This document shows, piece after piece, positions 29,601 to 42,994 of a stretch of 60,000 nt of DNA (the first letter of the stretch is position 1; each line of letters opens with the position of its first letter). Location: assembly GCF_026151205.1 (NCBI RefSeq), contig NC_087079.1:16922945-16982944 (forward strand). Reading direction: 5' to 3'. The position numbers were made by a program, and so were the translations under genes. The stretch is from Bolinopsis microptera. Its lineage: Eukaryota > Ctenophora > Tentaculata > Lobata > Bolinopsidae. The notes under the pieces are model-generated. The model had not been told where the DNA came from, made no database searches, and saw nothing but the letters and a program-made list of their open reading frames with translations.

Positions 29601-31094
29601 TAGAATTACTATTAGCTGAGAGATTATTTTGACACGTGACCGGTGACAATGACTCTGGGATTAAATTTTTCGATACTGCAAGCAGAATTTTCAACATACC
29701 GCCTCTCTATCAGATCTCTGCGCGGATATTTACCGACTAAATTTAGCAATGAATCTTACAACATCACTATTATAAAGTGAAAAGTTTGTACACCAAATCA
29801 GCAAACAAAGTAACATAAACAGAATAAATTATAGGATGTTAGATTATTATCCCAAGTAATAGTGTCATGCTAAAATCTAAATTTTGGTTTCCCATTCACC
29901 AAGCTACAGTCTACATTTTATATTAAGGTCTACGTGTTGCTGAGTTATAAATATACCAAGTTCTTGTTGATTACTTCAGAGTATTTGAGATCATTCGAAT
30001 TTTACGCCTCGAAATACAGCTGAGAAAATCATGGCAGACATATTTTGACAAGCTGCAGCAGTACACAGATAGTTTTGCGACAAATTTGACATTCCATTCC
30101 AAAAAGACATGTTTACCATTTCAAATGTGTTTCTACATGATTCGTCCGGAGGGTAATTCGTCTTCAACCCAAACGTAACCTAGACAGATTGGAATTAGAC
30201 ATACCTAGGACAACTCAGTGAGTTAAATTCAAAGTTAAACTTTAGATGAGGCGTTTGTCTAAGTTCACATATTGATGAGGCTAAAAATAAACCCCACTCG
30301 GACAAAAATTCTTCTTTTGAATGATAGTAATTCGGGTGTTCAAAAGCAAGTTTTTGATGAAGACGCTTGCAAAAAGCGTAAGAAATAAGTTCCAGGATCT
30401 TATCCAAATGGATCTCATCCAAATGTACAAATAAATCTGTTTCCGTTTTACAATTACGGTGATGTGGAAATCAAATGTTCACAAAATCGCGGTAAAAATA
30501 CAGGTTTGCTAAATTATTATACAACCCTCTTATCTTGTTTTTCCCAGTGATCACGTCAAGACACTCCAAATAATTACGGCACAAAAAAATCGAACATAAT
30601 CTCACACACGATTACTGTAGCCATTGACCATTCAAACCTTACTATGCTTACGGCGCATTCTATTGCGAAGCATTGCTGACAAGGACCAACTAGGAACAGA
30701 AGGCTGTTCATTATTCTCGATGTAAGCCAGGGTTTGCTGGAAACACATAAAACTTGAAGTTCAACTATGAAATTATTCTTGGCAGTATTCAAGTAGCACA
30801 GCTGCCCGCGGACAGGGTCGAGCTACTCGGATACTGCCTTATTATTTATTCAATTTAGGCAATGATGTTGTTTCATGTCTGTATAATTTAGGTGATAGTA
30901 CAGATGATCCCAGGTCTCAGTATTAATCGTATAAATGCACCGTCTTCAAAGCGCCAACACATCTTCAACTCCAAGTTAAGATTCTTTCGATATGGACAGT
31001 GCTTACGATTACTTAGTTCTGAGCCAGTCTGTTTTTCATTAAAATATCCAATACTTATACATAAAAGCTGTCCATAGTCAACTTCTACAAAAAC
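29601..31094. other. unassigned; may hold 3' end of MTMR14
   Basis: No convincing exon. The last MTMR14 exon I can place ends at 31343 with a good donor, so its final exon or 3' UTR may lie here. Confidence 0.3.
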
Positions 31095-31262
31095 AACAAT
31101 TCCCATGTATAATGTATAGTATACATTGTATAATGTATAGTATACATTGTATAATGCATAGTATATATTGTATAATGTAGTACATTGTATAATGTATAGT
31201 ATACATTGTATAATGTAGTACATTGTATAATGTATAGTATACATTGTATAATGTATACTTAA
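31095..31262. repeat. TATACATTGTATAATG palindromic microsatellite
   Basis: About eight units of gtatagtatacattgtataat; each unit is itself nearly palindromic. A shorter relative (catgtatatacattatac) is at 32510-32573. Confidence 0.9.
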
Positions 31263-31342
31263 CAACCCCATACAACACACTAACAACTGAGAAGGTAAAG
31301 ATGGGGAGCAGAAGAGACACGGGGAGCAGAAGAGACACGTAC

Positions 31343-32288
31343 CTTAGAGACGCTGTCGGCTAACTGTCCGATAACCGTGCTCCAGGAAGAGGTACAGGTT
31401 GGGGTTATCGTCCCTTTACTCACCAGGTACGCGAACGCCTGCGGAGGAGGGGAAGTGTTACAACAAGACTTTGCTTCTATGCAAGGCAATACTCAATAGT
31501 TTAGTCGCGTAATAGGTATTGTCACGTCGCGCAGCTACTAACTTCACAAAGAATAATTTACATGTAAATAAGCAATTCTTGATATCAAGCCCATCTCCTT
31601 CCTCGAAAAAATTAGCTAGTTCAGTAAATAATCATCGTCTAATTTATATAAAATTAGCATCAACTAACTAACTAACTAACATATCACTGATTTGAAAGTG
31701 AAGACGTTACCTCGCCAAAGTACTGGTAGACGCTATCGAGTTTTTGGAGTCTCTTTGACTCCATTATCTTGTCCAAGTGGTTCTCCTTCTGGAGGGATCC
31801 AGATACCATCAGCCAGCTATCTATGGAAGAGTTGCTGCCTCGATAGTTCTGAAAATATTCAGCATCACACTCACGCTTTTGTACGTCGTGCATGATAGCC
31901 AATCATTCAATCATTGATATCATTGCAAACTTTTAAATGGAGCCTCAAGAGAAGCCCTTTATAATTTATATCCATTAAATTTATAATTACACAATGCCCC
32001 GGTTTATCACATCAGAAAGGGAAAGCTAAGAGGGCAATAGGACCGGGGGGGGGGGGGGGGGGGGGGCGAACCTGTCCAGAGTCTGTACCCTCGCCCTGTT
32101 CTGGTGCGTGCTGAGTTTCATGGGGTAGAAAGGTGTTATCGTAGGAGGACCCGTTACTGCTAGCTTCCCCGTTCGTCGCTATGGGAACAGAATTACCGCA
32201 CGAACCACAGTTACCGTTAACACCTGAAACAGTGGAAACTAAGTATCACACTACATAACCCTGATTAACTGCAGAAGACATAAAATAT

Positions 32289-32320
<32 letters not shown>

Positions 32321-35300
32321 TACCACTTATAATTATACCGTTCAACTGATAGAAAATGGTCCCATTTTTCTATTCCTCACCGTTTGAACTAACACTTCCG
32401 GTGCTCTGTCGTGATCTGACACAGTGGGCTCCGTTCTGGCACTTGTCTGTTTCTAACATCAGGGTTGCTGGACTACTGCTCCGTCCTTTCGTCGTCCCTA
32501 CATGTATATACATGTATATACATTATACATTATACATTATTCATTATACATTATACATTATACATGTATATACAGGTAGAATAGAACGGCTAAAAAACGT
32601 TCTACTATTTCATTATTATAAATAAGCTGAGGATTATTCTCACAAAACGTTAATCTGGAAAACTACTGCTAATTTCACATTTTATCCTTCGTTCATGCTG
32701 CTAGTTTCAATGAATGCAGAGTTAAAAAGGTGTCATTGTCACTGATTCCAAGAAGCTAATGATAATTTGTCACGCAAACACTTCCTACCTACCGTTATTC
32801 TCAGATCCGTTAACTGTCGAAGTGTTGGTATAGGAAGTGATATTAGAACACACAGTGTCAGTGAAACTGTCCACTGAGTTGAACCTCATCATGTTTGTAT
32901 TGCTCTCTCCTCCTCCTCCCGGAACCGCTTCCTCCGCTCTGAACTGCGTTGTCGAACTGGGGAAAATAAATTTTATCAAAAACATGTTTTTTGTGGTTAT
33001 TTATTACGGTCAAATTTGTAGCAGGGCTGCTGAAAACGAAGAATCACTAATTGATATCCAGAATTTGAGTATTTAATTCCTGTAATTTGAGTATTTAATT
33101 CCTCCGCAAAAAAGTGAACAAGAACAGAACAGCTTACTCTTGGTACTGTCGTATACTAAATTTATCCTCTTTCAAGTACTGCAAGAAGTAGAAACAGAAG
33201 AGAAAGACGTCCTCCTGTTTGCTCAGTCTGTCTTCTAACTGATGTCTGCAATTTATTCAATTAATAATAATTAAATAAATAAATAAAGTCGAATTTTATA
33301 CAGCACTTTATCGGTAAATATTGGAGGTATTTACACTCGGTTATTAACGTTATATCATTGTGATATTTCTATACTAAGTCTCGCTTGAATGTCGAAGCGT
33401 GTAATAAATGTTACAATTTATTTTTTACAAAGCTAAGTTGTGTAACTCAGGGCTAATACAAAGGGCGAAACATTCATAAAATAATAAATAAACTTTCTAT
33501 CCCGATGTAGTAAATGAAAAGAATAGTAAATCAAACTTAAAGATCTCACCCAAATAACATCCAATCGTAGGCGATTGTCAGATATAAAATTTCCTTCGCA
33601 TCAAGGTTTTGATGGGTGGCACCGTCCTAAAGAAGGTGTAACAGTTAAAAACCAGAAAAATAGCGAAGTTGAATGATTAACTGATTAACTATTTAATTAA
33701 TTAATTAAACTGATTAACAAATTATAAAACTTACCGCCCAAAGTGATAGTCTGAGGAGGGATGTAAAAAGAGGAGTTCTGTCCCAACCAGATATGCAGTG
33801 CAACAATAACCCACCTTCACCTATGAAAATGATCTTAGGTTGATATTTAGTAACTAGTAATCTTAGTTAATAATCCTAAATAAGTAATACTACTATTGAG
33901 ACTGTGGCTAATCCAGCGGAGAAATGGAATTTATCGAATAAATATTGACTTAAACTGCGCAAACCTTCTCCTAAACATTTAACGAGCAGCATCATGTACG
34001 AACTTGTCAGCTCTATTAGGTTCCACTTCTGAAAATTTAAAAAGTTGTTAATGAGATAACGAAGAATTTCCCTGTGTATCAGACCCATGCATGTACACAA
34101 TAATTTGCTCAGTTAAGTATGGCTGCCAATTTTCCCCATGATTCACTTGAAGACCCTATCATAATCATGACGAACTTAATGAACTTTCATGAGAGTGTAT
34201 GCATCATCAAGAAAACTTAATACATAATTCATATTAATAAAAACGCGACGTACGTGATGATAATTGTACGTGATATGACGTGACGCGCGCAAGTTCGGCG
34301 CGTTATAATATATAACAATGACTACTCGGGATAGCTAAATTATTTCCGCGCGTTACGTGAAATACGTGTTTTTTTTTCTTGCCACAATCAGTACAATATG
34401 CTTTGGACAAAAATTGTAAGAGAATGCCACACTTTTTCAGATGCAAAATAGTACAAAAGTTAGTTCATTTCATTCAGTGGATAAAAACGTGCAAATCACC
34501 GATAATTTATCTTGTCCGGAGACTACTTAATCATCGTAATTCAAACATAATGTTTCTCTGATTGTAATAAAATAATACATACACAAATTTCGTTTTTTCC
34601 TGAGTTTTATCTAGTCAACTGATAACGTGATGTATTTATGTGACACACAAATATAACAAGAATCTAGTAAAACTTCGCAACAAGATTAAAATTGGTTATT
34701 AACCAATAGACTTTAAATTGAGCATATGTGTATTGTGAATCTGGGACTAATTGCTGGTGCATTGGATCTAATCTGGTTGATTTAATTTTAATTGTAATGG
34801 ATTTTATACTCTGTTCAGATTTTGCAGATGAAAAATGTTCCATGTTGTGCAGCTAAATTTGTTTAGTCTAGGTGATCACCGACGCGACATGGATCAAATT
34901 AGTGTAATTAGATTTATGCAGTAAACACCGGCCTACTCGATATGCAGACATTACTTAAATAATATTTCAAAGCGTGGCATTTTTACAATATTCAAGAATA
35001 AATTAAGTGTGGCTTTTTTATAATTTCCTTACAACTTTGCTAGAACGCCGCTACATGTGTGGTAAGAAGTCTCCAGCATGAATGATGATATTCGGTTAAC
35101 TGTTAAATAAGATTAGATTTTATAGCATGTATAATGCTCTCGTTAATGTGGGAAATGGCAAAAAGTTAATTCTAGCTATCGTAGCTTCGAGATTTTTGAA
35201 GAAGGATGAACATATTTGCCAGACAGTCAAAAAAATAAGCTCAATTGATGGAAATATGCAAGAATATCATGGTTTTAGTGCCTTTCCAAGCATATCAGAT

Positions 35301-38300
35301 GATAGTGGCTGCATTCTGCAATCGACACTGTGTATTTATAATATCAGATAACCCTTACCAAGCTGATCGGACATGTGAATATTCACCAATATTCATCACG
35401 TACATCTGGTATTCAAATCGAGTGCATAATAAATACGCGAATAATAAATTGGCACGACGCATGAAATGTTGTGTTCGTTAAACTTGGCGCAGTGCCAGAA
35501 GTACTCCATATCACAAAGGTCAAAGTATCAGGTTTCAAAAAGGCAGTGTATTTCTTGTAGCCACTATCTTATAACTTCTACGCATATTGCCAGGTCAAGA
35601 CAACATTTTTAACATGACAAGTTTCGACATAGGATTGAGGAGTAATTCTGAAATTCAGATATAGAATAAATTAACTTGATTAATTAATTCTAACAGGCCC
35701 AACAAGCCTCTCTAAGTATCGATTTTTGCAGCCAAGTTCGCGCATTGTGACCCATATCTGTAACTTATTGAAAAGTTAACTTAATTTAAGAACATATAAG
35801 ATAACTCATAACTCAATATGGGACTCTTAAAAATATGTGTACATTTCCGTACGTGTTTGGAAACTGTACGTGCTTTATTTAGTTCCTTTCTGAAAGCAAT
35901 CTTCCGTAGCATTCCCAACATATTTTCAAACTTCAAATTCCTTAACACCCGAAACTCTCTTGGTAATTTGTAGCTCTATAATATAACGTAAGTTCAAATT
36001 TGTCACTGGTAAGTTGTGAACGCCACTCAGATACAATTAATTAAGTCCTTAGAAGCCAACCTTTTTTTGTAAGTAAGTTAAAATAGCTATTCATTGTGTG
36101 TTACATACGTCGCTGTAAGTAACACACAATATATGTTCAACTATTGTTAACCTAAACGAATGAACCACCTGCCACCTGGTATAGTAAACAATACATAATA
36201 TAGTAGCTAAATATAAGTATTTTAACTCTAAATATATAACTATGTACGGCAATGTTTCCGTTCAGAATTTAACACTTGCATATTATTCAAATATCTATGA
36301 TTGTGCTAAGTACATAAATAAAATAAATAAATAAATAAAGTCAATTTTTACAGCACAGCAATATATATCTAAATATCAGATCCTCTGTAATCATAATGTA
36401 TAAAAAAAGGAGCTTTTCTCTGTGCTGAAGGATGAATCAAGGCAGATCATGGTTCTGTTAGCAGGCCACCCTAGTTATGGACAATACATATATATAAAAT
36501 AATTAAATTATAATTTTAAAATTGTGTCAAGATTGAACTAAAACATAACTCAGGGTAAAATAGACGTATTCCCTTCGTCAAATTAACTATTTACGATACT
36601 AAACTTAAACGAACTCCGGGTAAAATAAACGTAATCCCTTTGTCAAACTTGCTATTTACAATAAGTTAATAAATTAATACGGTTGAAAATTATTTCATAT
36701 TCAATAACAATGTATCATCAATATAATTGATACAAATGAGGAGCATACATAGCAGTGAGAATTGCACATAACAGGAGGACTGGAGGTATGGAGCAATAAT
36801 GATTGACAGTGCACCTTTCCACTGATGTTCCTAATTTCCTGTAATAGCTTAATAGGCATGGAAATACTTTGATTGCAGGGGATAGATTGGATTCACTTAT
36901 GTACTGAGATAACTTAACCGAAATAACATAACTGCCTAGATACATTGGCTAGTGTTGGGTGGGATCATGAATTTATCGTAAGAGTTATCCCCTTGGTAAT
37001 TCTCATCAGTTAGCACCATATTCATAAGAGTTTCTTTGTATAACTTAGAAAATTTCTTAACGTCGTCACACTCTCTAAGGGACTTTGGTAATATGTTCCA
37101 GGCCTTAGTTCCTAGATAGTTAAACTCCTTGTGAGATCTTGATTTAGGAGTATAAAGATTGCAGTTTTCTGCCTCACGTGATCCACCAGAAATATACGAG
37201 AATTTCCCGACATGACTTTCACGTATCATATGATGAAAACCTAAGCTTTTAGTAGCTACTTGTGTGTAATTTATATGTATAGCTAACAATTTAAAATATG
37301 TACAGCTAAGAACTGTGTTGTAGTAGTATTTATAGATGGTCAAACTTTTTATGGTCCACAGATCATTTCATCATTGAATTAGGTACATGAAAAATGACAA
37401 TTCGTATATAATATATAGTAAGTTTAACTCGTAAATAACCGTAAACAGAAACTAAAAAACATGACAAAAGCAAAATTAATGATAAAATCATCTCACCTTA
37501 TAGTCAAGCCAATCCAGTGAAATGTCGTTAACTATGGGTGAATTTGGGAGTTTGAGTTCTGCGTTAACAAAAGCCTGGTCCCAGTCAAAGTGCATGTTTT
37601 CCGCACACATCTGTTTTGTCCGGAATTCAGTGAAAAATTCGGTTCCTGAAATGATGAGTTTAGTATGTTTATTAATGAAAAATTACGCAGTTCACAAGCC
37701 ACAATATTATGCAGTTAAGTTATTATAATATGTAGTTATGTAATATATAGTGTAGTTACTAGTTGCTAGTTATATATTATGATGTAGTACAGTAATTGGC
37801 ATAGATAGTTGAACTGGCACTGATGAGATAGTATCAAGAAATTACTTTGCAATAATTTTGACTTCCCTCTTTTTAAAATTTTCTGTATTGAGATCTGTGA
37901 TTTGAGTAGTTGATACTAGATATTAGAGTCAGTTAATAGATAAGTTAGCGTCATGATAGTAGCACGATAAAGTGTACAGTAAAAATGTTGTAAAATATAT
38001 TAGCCAGCTTTGTCCTCGTCTATCGGTAATTATGCAAAATGTGACTGCGTTATGAATATATATACAAATGTAACACATACTTCGTGAGTCGTGACACACC
38101 CATTCTAAAGAATATCATACTTGACATTTTCCTTTCGACAGAACTTATAGCCCTTAAAATTTAAAATATTATGACAGGTGATGTCTCTCAGTATTCTAAT
38201 ATTGAACAACAAGTGATCTAGCTGAGAGTTTAGACTTAATGGAGCAAATACAACTTCAACCTGACTCCGAAACAGAACACGGAATAACTTCCATACCCAG

Positions 38301-40475
38301 CCCCCACTCCCCAGCCCCCACTCCCCAGCCCCCACTCCCAACTCCCCAGCCCCCACTCCCCACTCCCAACTCCCCAGCCCCCACTCCCAACTCCCCAGCC
38401 CCCACTCCCAACTCCCCAGCCCCCACTCCCCAGCCCCCACTCCCCAGCCCCCACTCCCAACTCCCCAGCCCCCACTCCCAACTCCCCAGCCCCCACTCCC
38501 CAGCCCCCAGCCCCCACTCCCCAGCCCCCACTCCCCAGCCCCCAGCCCCCACTCCCCAGCCACAAAGCCAAAAGGCCACAAACAAACTGGCCGTTAAACG
38601 TTCTTGGTCGGGGTATATAGGCAGTCGATGGGCTGGAGATGTATTTTGAGATTTATGACGTGCACACCCAGACCTTCTGTTCTTATCACACATGAACTAT
38701 ACAACAATACTGCTTGTTGATATTTAAACAAGGATGTGAGCTGCATATTCAACATATCACGTACGATAAATGAAATCGTAACAAAATAGCGGTGCTTTGA
38801 ACCTGATACTAAATATTTTCTGGCTGCGAAAACTTGTGAATTTTCCAATGGATAAACATGTATTTGGTAGACCCAGAATGAAATTTATCATATTAATATG
38901 CTTTGAAAATAAAATAGTGGTTCGTATTTCTATCTCATATTACCCAGGGACAAAAGGAAATCGCGGCATGTACGGAATCGCGATTTTCCCATTATTTGCG
39001 ACAAATTTTATGTATAGTTTAATGTATAGTCTGTTAAAAATCGCGGTATCGCGATTTTTGGCAAAAATAATCGCGAGATCCTTTTGTCCCTGATATTACC
39101 TGGGTAAGGGACTGAGTACAGATCAAAATCACAGTATCTCTTTTCCTTGTCAGCTTTCTCAGAGGAAGTAATACTTAGTCCGAACTTTACCTAATGGGCA
39201 ATTAAGATTAATAATTAGAAGATTACGTCTCATCATAGATGTTCATCTGGAAAAGATATATATTATATATAATATATATATATATCATAACATACCTATT
39301 ATATGTATACTGTATTCATGTATAAATTGTATTTATAGTAAGATTACTGAAATAATATCATAGTTTTGTCAAACATACAATCAAAGATTTTAAAAACATT
39401 AATTTTTCACAATATGAGATAAAATGCTGTAACGTTGATCATGTAATGTAGTTATTTGTTAATCACTGCACTGGTACGATATAAGAGTTTTACAGGGTGT
39501 TGCAAGACTCGTGTCCAAATTTTGAATGGCTCTCAAAATCTAACAAATGAGGCAAACAGTTTATTTTGTTTCAAATCGTAGACAAATTATTACATTTTAA
39601 AATACCTTTTTGTTTTCTACCATCATGTCAAATATATGTTTTACTTTCAAGTAGTTCAACAAGTCTTTGTCTGCCTCACGCAACTTGTCGCACGTTTCCC
39701 ACTCACTAAAGGGTACATTTCACAGATCAGTCAATGCTAATTAAAATTGAGCCGTAATTTCAAGCGCATACACCATTAATATTCTTCAATCCTTGATTTC
39801 ACGCATTCCATCTTAATATGAAGATTTATAGTGTATATTTTCCTATAAGTATTAAACGTAATTAGTAAATATTAGTAACTATTAGTAATTAGTATTTAGT
39901 GATTATTAGTACCTTGAATACTCATCCCAAGTCCCCTGCAACCACTCCATACCAGACCTGCCCAGTATCTCCGCGGTGGTTGCCAGTGTGGCAGACCTAC
40001 AAACGAACTTGTCTCTGTACACCATCACTGGTGCTGGGAATCGGGACCGGCACCGAGCTAAACGTGCCTTGTGGATCAGACCGTTCACTTCTTGAGCCAT
40101 CTCGACAGGAGCACTGGGATTATTATACTGTTAATATAGTTTTACCGTGGAATGATTTTAAACAGTTTTAACATTTTTGAATACAAAATTCTAGAAAAAA
40201 ACGAGGAAGTGGCAAAGTAGAAAAATGGAAGTTCTAATTTCTATCTCTTACCACTCTTTGTAAGTGGTAGGTATGATAAGATGTCTGGGATAATGACCAC
40301 ACAACTCTCCTCCCTGGTTGCTGAGCATCTCGACATTGTAATCCTTCAAGAAGAGCCGCTTACACTGCGCTTCTACTCTGTCGATCATGGGATCAACAAG
40401 CGTTGTGTGGTATTGGATCTGCGAGTACTGATCCACAAGCCAGGGTATATTCAACTCCTCGTCACTTCCCTCCAT
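31343..40475 (-). CDS. MTMR14: myotubularin-related phosphoinositide 3-phosphatase
   Basis: Exons in coding order: 40475-40252, 40113-39913, 39705-39606, 39190-39100, 37645-37497, 34028-33965, 33814-33735, 33626-33550, 33245-33138, 32956-32793, 32497-32381, 32223-32072, 31848-31711, 31438-31343. Every junction keeps phase (1761 nt, 587 codons). ATG at 40475 (MEGSDEELNIPWLV). Conserved blocks match MTMR14 in order: CGHYPRHLIIP, KFVCRSATLA..ELGRSG-type, MMVENKK, VKFGLSITSSEK, the catalytic P-loop HCISGWDRTP (Cys283, Arg289), LRLSLWADG, YLTIAYDWMLFG and FLFCFYFLQYL. The tail is Ser/Gly/Asn-rich with IDSWLMVSGS, as in the vertebrate C-terminus. The enzyme removes the 3-phosphate from PI3P and PI(3,5)P2 and restrains autophagy. 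The end is unresolved: reading through the last donor gives about 20 residues and a stop near 31280. Confidence 0.9.
32045..32066. repeat. G homopolymer (22 nt) beside MTMR14 exon
   Basis: Lies six bases beyond the exon boundary at 32072, inside the intron. A longer run of G is at 32290-32316 in the next intron. Assembly length is unreliable here. Confidence 0.9.
34029..36935. other. MTMR14 intron, no gene seen
   Basis: AT-rich. Only short chance ORFs. Simple repeats aataaataaataaa near 33275 and 36320. Confidence 0.45.
36936..37343 (-). pseudogene. LINE reverse-transcriptase C-terminal fragment
   Basis: A 135-codon frame with IRESHVGKFSYISGG and NYLGTKAWNILPKSLRE, the pattern seen after the RT domain in many animal non-LTR elements (YxPKxR...FxYxGxKxWNxLP). 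No RT core or endonuclease in reach; lies in an MTMR14 intron in the same orientation. Confidence 0.65.
38299..38563. repeat. C-rich minisatellite CCCCAGCCCCCACT
   Basis: About 265 bp of ccccagcccccactcccaact-type units. The minus (MTMR14 sense) strand is a G-rich polypurine stretch. Open in several frames on both strands, but only because the unit lacks stops. Confidence 0.95.
38945..39092. mobile_element. hAT-like MITE at an MTMR14 splice donor
   Basis: 148 bp with 13-bp inverted ends (cagggacaaaagg / ccttttgtccctg) and an 8-bp target duplication atattacc (38937-38944 and 39093-39100). An 8-bp duplication is the hAT pattern. The right duplication is the splice donor region of the exon 39190-39100, so insertion happened at intron position +8. 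Confidence 0.8.
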
Positions 40476-40759
40476 TGCTTTACTTGCAGCTAGGGCTGCT
40501 AATATCCTTCTCTAGATCCTACAATTTTGACACATTTCAATGAGAAAAGACAATTTTTTGAGAAAAGACAATTTTATTATTTATCGCTAATTTATTACAC
40601 AATCAATCAATAAATATACATCCGAATGAATTATTCCCAACTAAATGTTGGCGCTAGGTGTTATAATCCCTCTAAAGATGTTAGGACAAATAAATAAAAC
40701 AGAGCTTGTTATCATATAGCTCTTGTCGTCAAAAATGCAGATTCTTCTTTTTAATTAAA

Positions 40760-41611
40760 TACCAAACCCTCCCATCTCCATATCCTATATGCCTCTTGAG
40801 ACCGAGTACTCAGATGACATCAACTTCAACAACCCATGTCTAGAGACCTTTAAAAAGCTCTTCCTCATAGCCAAATCTGTCAAGAAAACAACAATTTTAT
40901 TTAGTATCAATTAAAGCAGACAAAAATATATTTTATATATATATAACTAGCACGAACTTTAGATCAGATATCAAAAATGCAGATTCTTCTGTGTTCGGAG
41001 AATATAATCTGTTCATCAATACGAGTAAAACCGAGTATGTTCACTTCTATTTGGCGGACCCAAAACCTTAGAAAAAAGAGAAAGTTGTTGTGGGAACTGC
41101 CTACAGGGGCAAGGAACCATGGAGAACACACAAGACCTTATGCTCTCTTATGTGCAGCGAGAAAGACATCAAGCATCGTTGTATACTTGGCAACGTTGCT
41201 TTCAGAAAATTTGAGAATATCTGGCTGAAGAAAACAAAAATATCACTTAGTCATAAGCTCAGAATATACAAAGCTCAAGTCGTTTCCATCATCTTGTATA
41301 ATTGCAACTCCTGGGCTGCCCCTGCAGCATCCTTCAAGTACCTTGATGTAACTCACAAGAGACACCTACACACCATTCTCAACATCAAATGGCCTACCAG
41401 ATTCATCACCAACTCAGACCTGTACAAAAATAGTGACACCACTCCCCTACCTGAACGTGTAATCGCCTTTCGATGGTGTATGCTTGGACACATCCTTGGA
41501 GGAATGGAAGACTCTCCAGCCTATTTTTCAATCTTATTTGCTATTAATCCTGAGACTGACGTAACTTTTAAAGGGAGGCTTGGTAAACCTTGTCTAAATT
41601 TATTTGATTAG
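40760..41611 (+). pseudogene. LINE reverse transcriptase fragment (RTE/Jockey-like)
   Basis: Includes TEYSDD (40800-40817), the RT active-site box, followed by NLFINTSKTEYVHF and, after a frameshift near 41085, THKTLCSLMCSEKDI, ANAAF-like VAFRKFENIW, LYNCNSW and the C-terminal WCMLGHILGGMEDSP. This is the order seen in RT-thumb regions of animal LINEs (TLGS..D....R...A..AF..L, then LLY...W, R..WLGH). At least one frameshift and a gap in the middle; not functional. Confidence 0.75.
40881..40971. repeat. 90-bp direct repeat, copy A
   Basis: agaaaacaacaattttattt ... tataactag; repeated at 42076-42165 with a few substitutions. The two copies bracket most of the LINE fragment. Confidence 0.85.
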
Positions 41612-42075
41612 AAATGACCTAAAACGAAAGAAAATGTTATATTCTCTACGTTCAATTTCAGATTTTGGAGATTTGAGAGCCATTGTATTGCTCTTGATAG
41701 AGTTACATGGAAGTTTTTTGAGAAAATTTAGTTTTATATTTTGAGGACCTTTTTATTTTTTGGGACAGCTACCAATAAAGTTTTTAGAATTGCTGTTTTC
41801 AGATATTTTGAACTTTGATATGGTTTATAATAATAAATTATTAAAGTTTCAAAGCATACACACTACCACACACACACTAGTGAAACAAATTTTTAGTGAA
41901 ACAAATTTAAAATTTTAACCTTTATTTTACAATCATAATATTATAATATTTATAAGCCTCCGTTTTGAAAGTTTTAAATTGTAATATATCCACATTTATA
42001 TTTAAAATTCAATTTTATGTATAAATCAATAACTGGCCGCCAAAGCCGCGCATTCTTCAAGAAAACAACAATTCA

Positions 42076-42165
42076 AAGAAAACAACAATTTTATTTAGTA
42101 TCAGTTAAAGCAGACAAAAACATATTTTATAAATATAACTAGTGCAAACTTTAGACCATATATCT
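42076..42165. repeat. 90-bp direct repeat, copy B
   Basis: Second copy of 40881-40971. A 17-bp internal duplication (aagaaaacaacaatt) precedes it. Confidence 0.85.
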
Positions 42166-42994
42166 TAGGGGACTTGGAGTAGCAAGAGAGTGACCAGAAA
42201 GTATATGTATACTTTTACCAAAAATACGTCGAAATGAATCCAGGGTGATACAGGATCTGAGAGTGCAGACCATAAAGTTTACGCACCCACCCTTGCCTCC
42301 TGAATTCTTGGTTGGATAGACAAATATGCAAAATTGGTCGTTTATACTCCAAGTCCCTTTGTTAATAGAAGTAGTATTATTTATGTCTGGAGTTAGCTTC
42401 ATTCAATAATAACAATATCAATATAATCAATATTAATATCAATATCAGACTAAACTATCAAATAAATAAATTATCAAATATCAATTATTAATTCACTCTG
42501 ATTAAAAAGTTATAAATTAGGATATCTAATATTTAAGAATTACAACTACAAGTTGTTAAAAACGCCCAAAATAGATCTGAGATATTTTCAGTCTGTAGTA
42601 CAATAATGATAGCAATAGTTTAAATTATGTGCCGCTGCAATTAGATTAAATTACTGTAACTTAAAATTGTTTGGAGTCCAAGTATCTTTCAAGTCAGCAG
42701 CCTGTGATTGTATTAATAGTGCTTTCGTTCTCAATTTTATCAGGTTAATGGAAGTTTCTAGACAATTGCTTGAAGTTAAAATTTTTTTATGAACAGTGTT
42801 CCAAAGCTTGGCTGCATTAAACAAAAAGGTATTTGATTTATTTAGAAGAATAACCGTTAGACTCGTTGCACGGTTTGAAATGTTGATCGCCTCTTGAAAA
42901 CAGGATTAACTTGTTTATAGGTATACGACATGACAAAGTAAATTTAAAACTATCCGTGCTTTTTAAAATATAAATTATAATTATACCTAAATCT
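42166..42994. other. no recognised feature
   Basis: AT-rich, no gene or repeat structure supported. The minus strand around 42720-42900 has short pieces (for example FNAAKLWNTVHKK) that resemble the LINE C-terminal WN motif, too weak to call. Confidence 0.35.

Noticed and set aside
30195-30422. Minus-strand frame starting MDEIHLDKILELISYAF
   Set aside because: Composition is protein-like, but there are no splice signals tying it to MTMR14 and no recognised family.
30888-31338. Frames with repeated IHYTMY or YIIQC peptides
   Set aside because: Derived from the TATACATTGTATAATG microsatellite. A role as the last MTMR14 exon is possible by phase but not supported.
38105-38693. Four overlapping frames of 110-158 codons rich in GWG or PAPTPQP
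   Set aside because: They are products of the stop-free minisatellite unit read in different frames.
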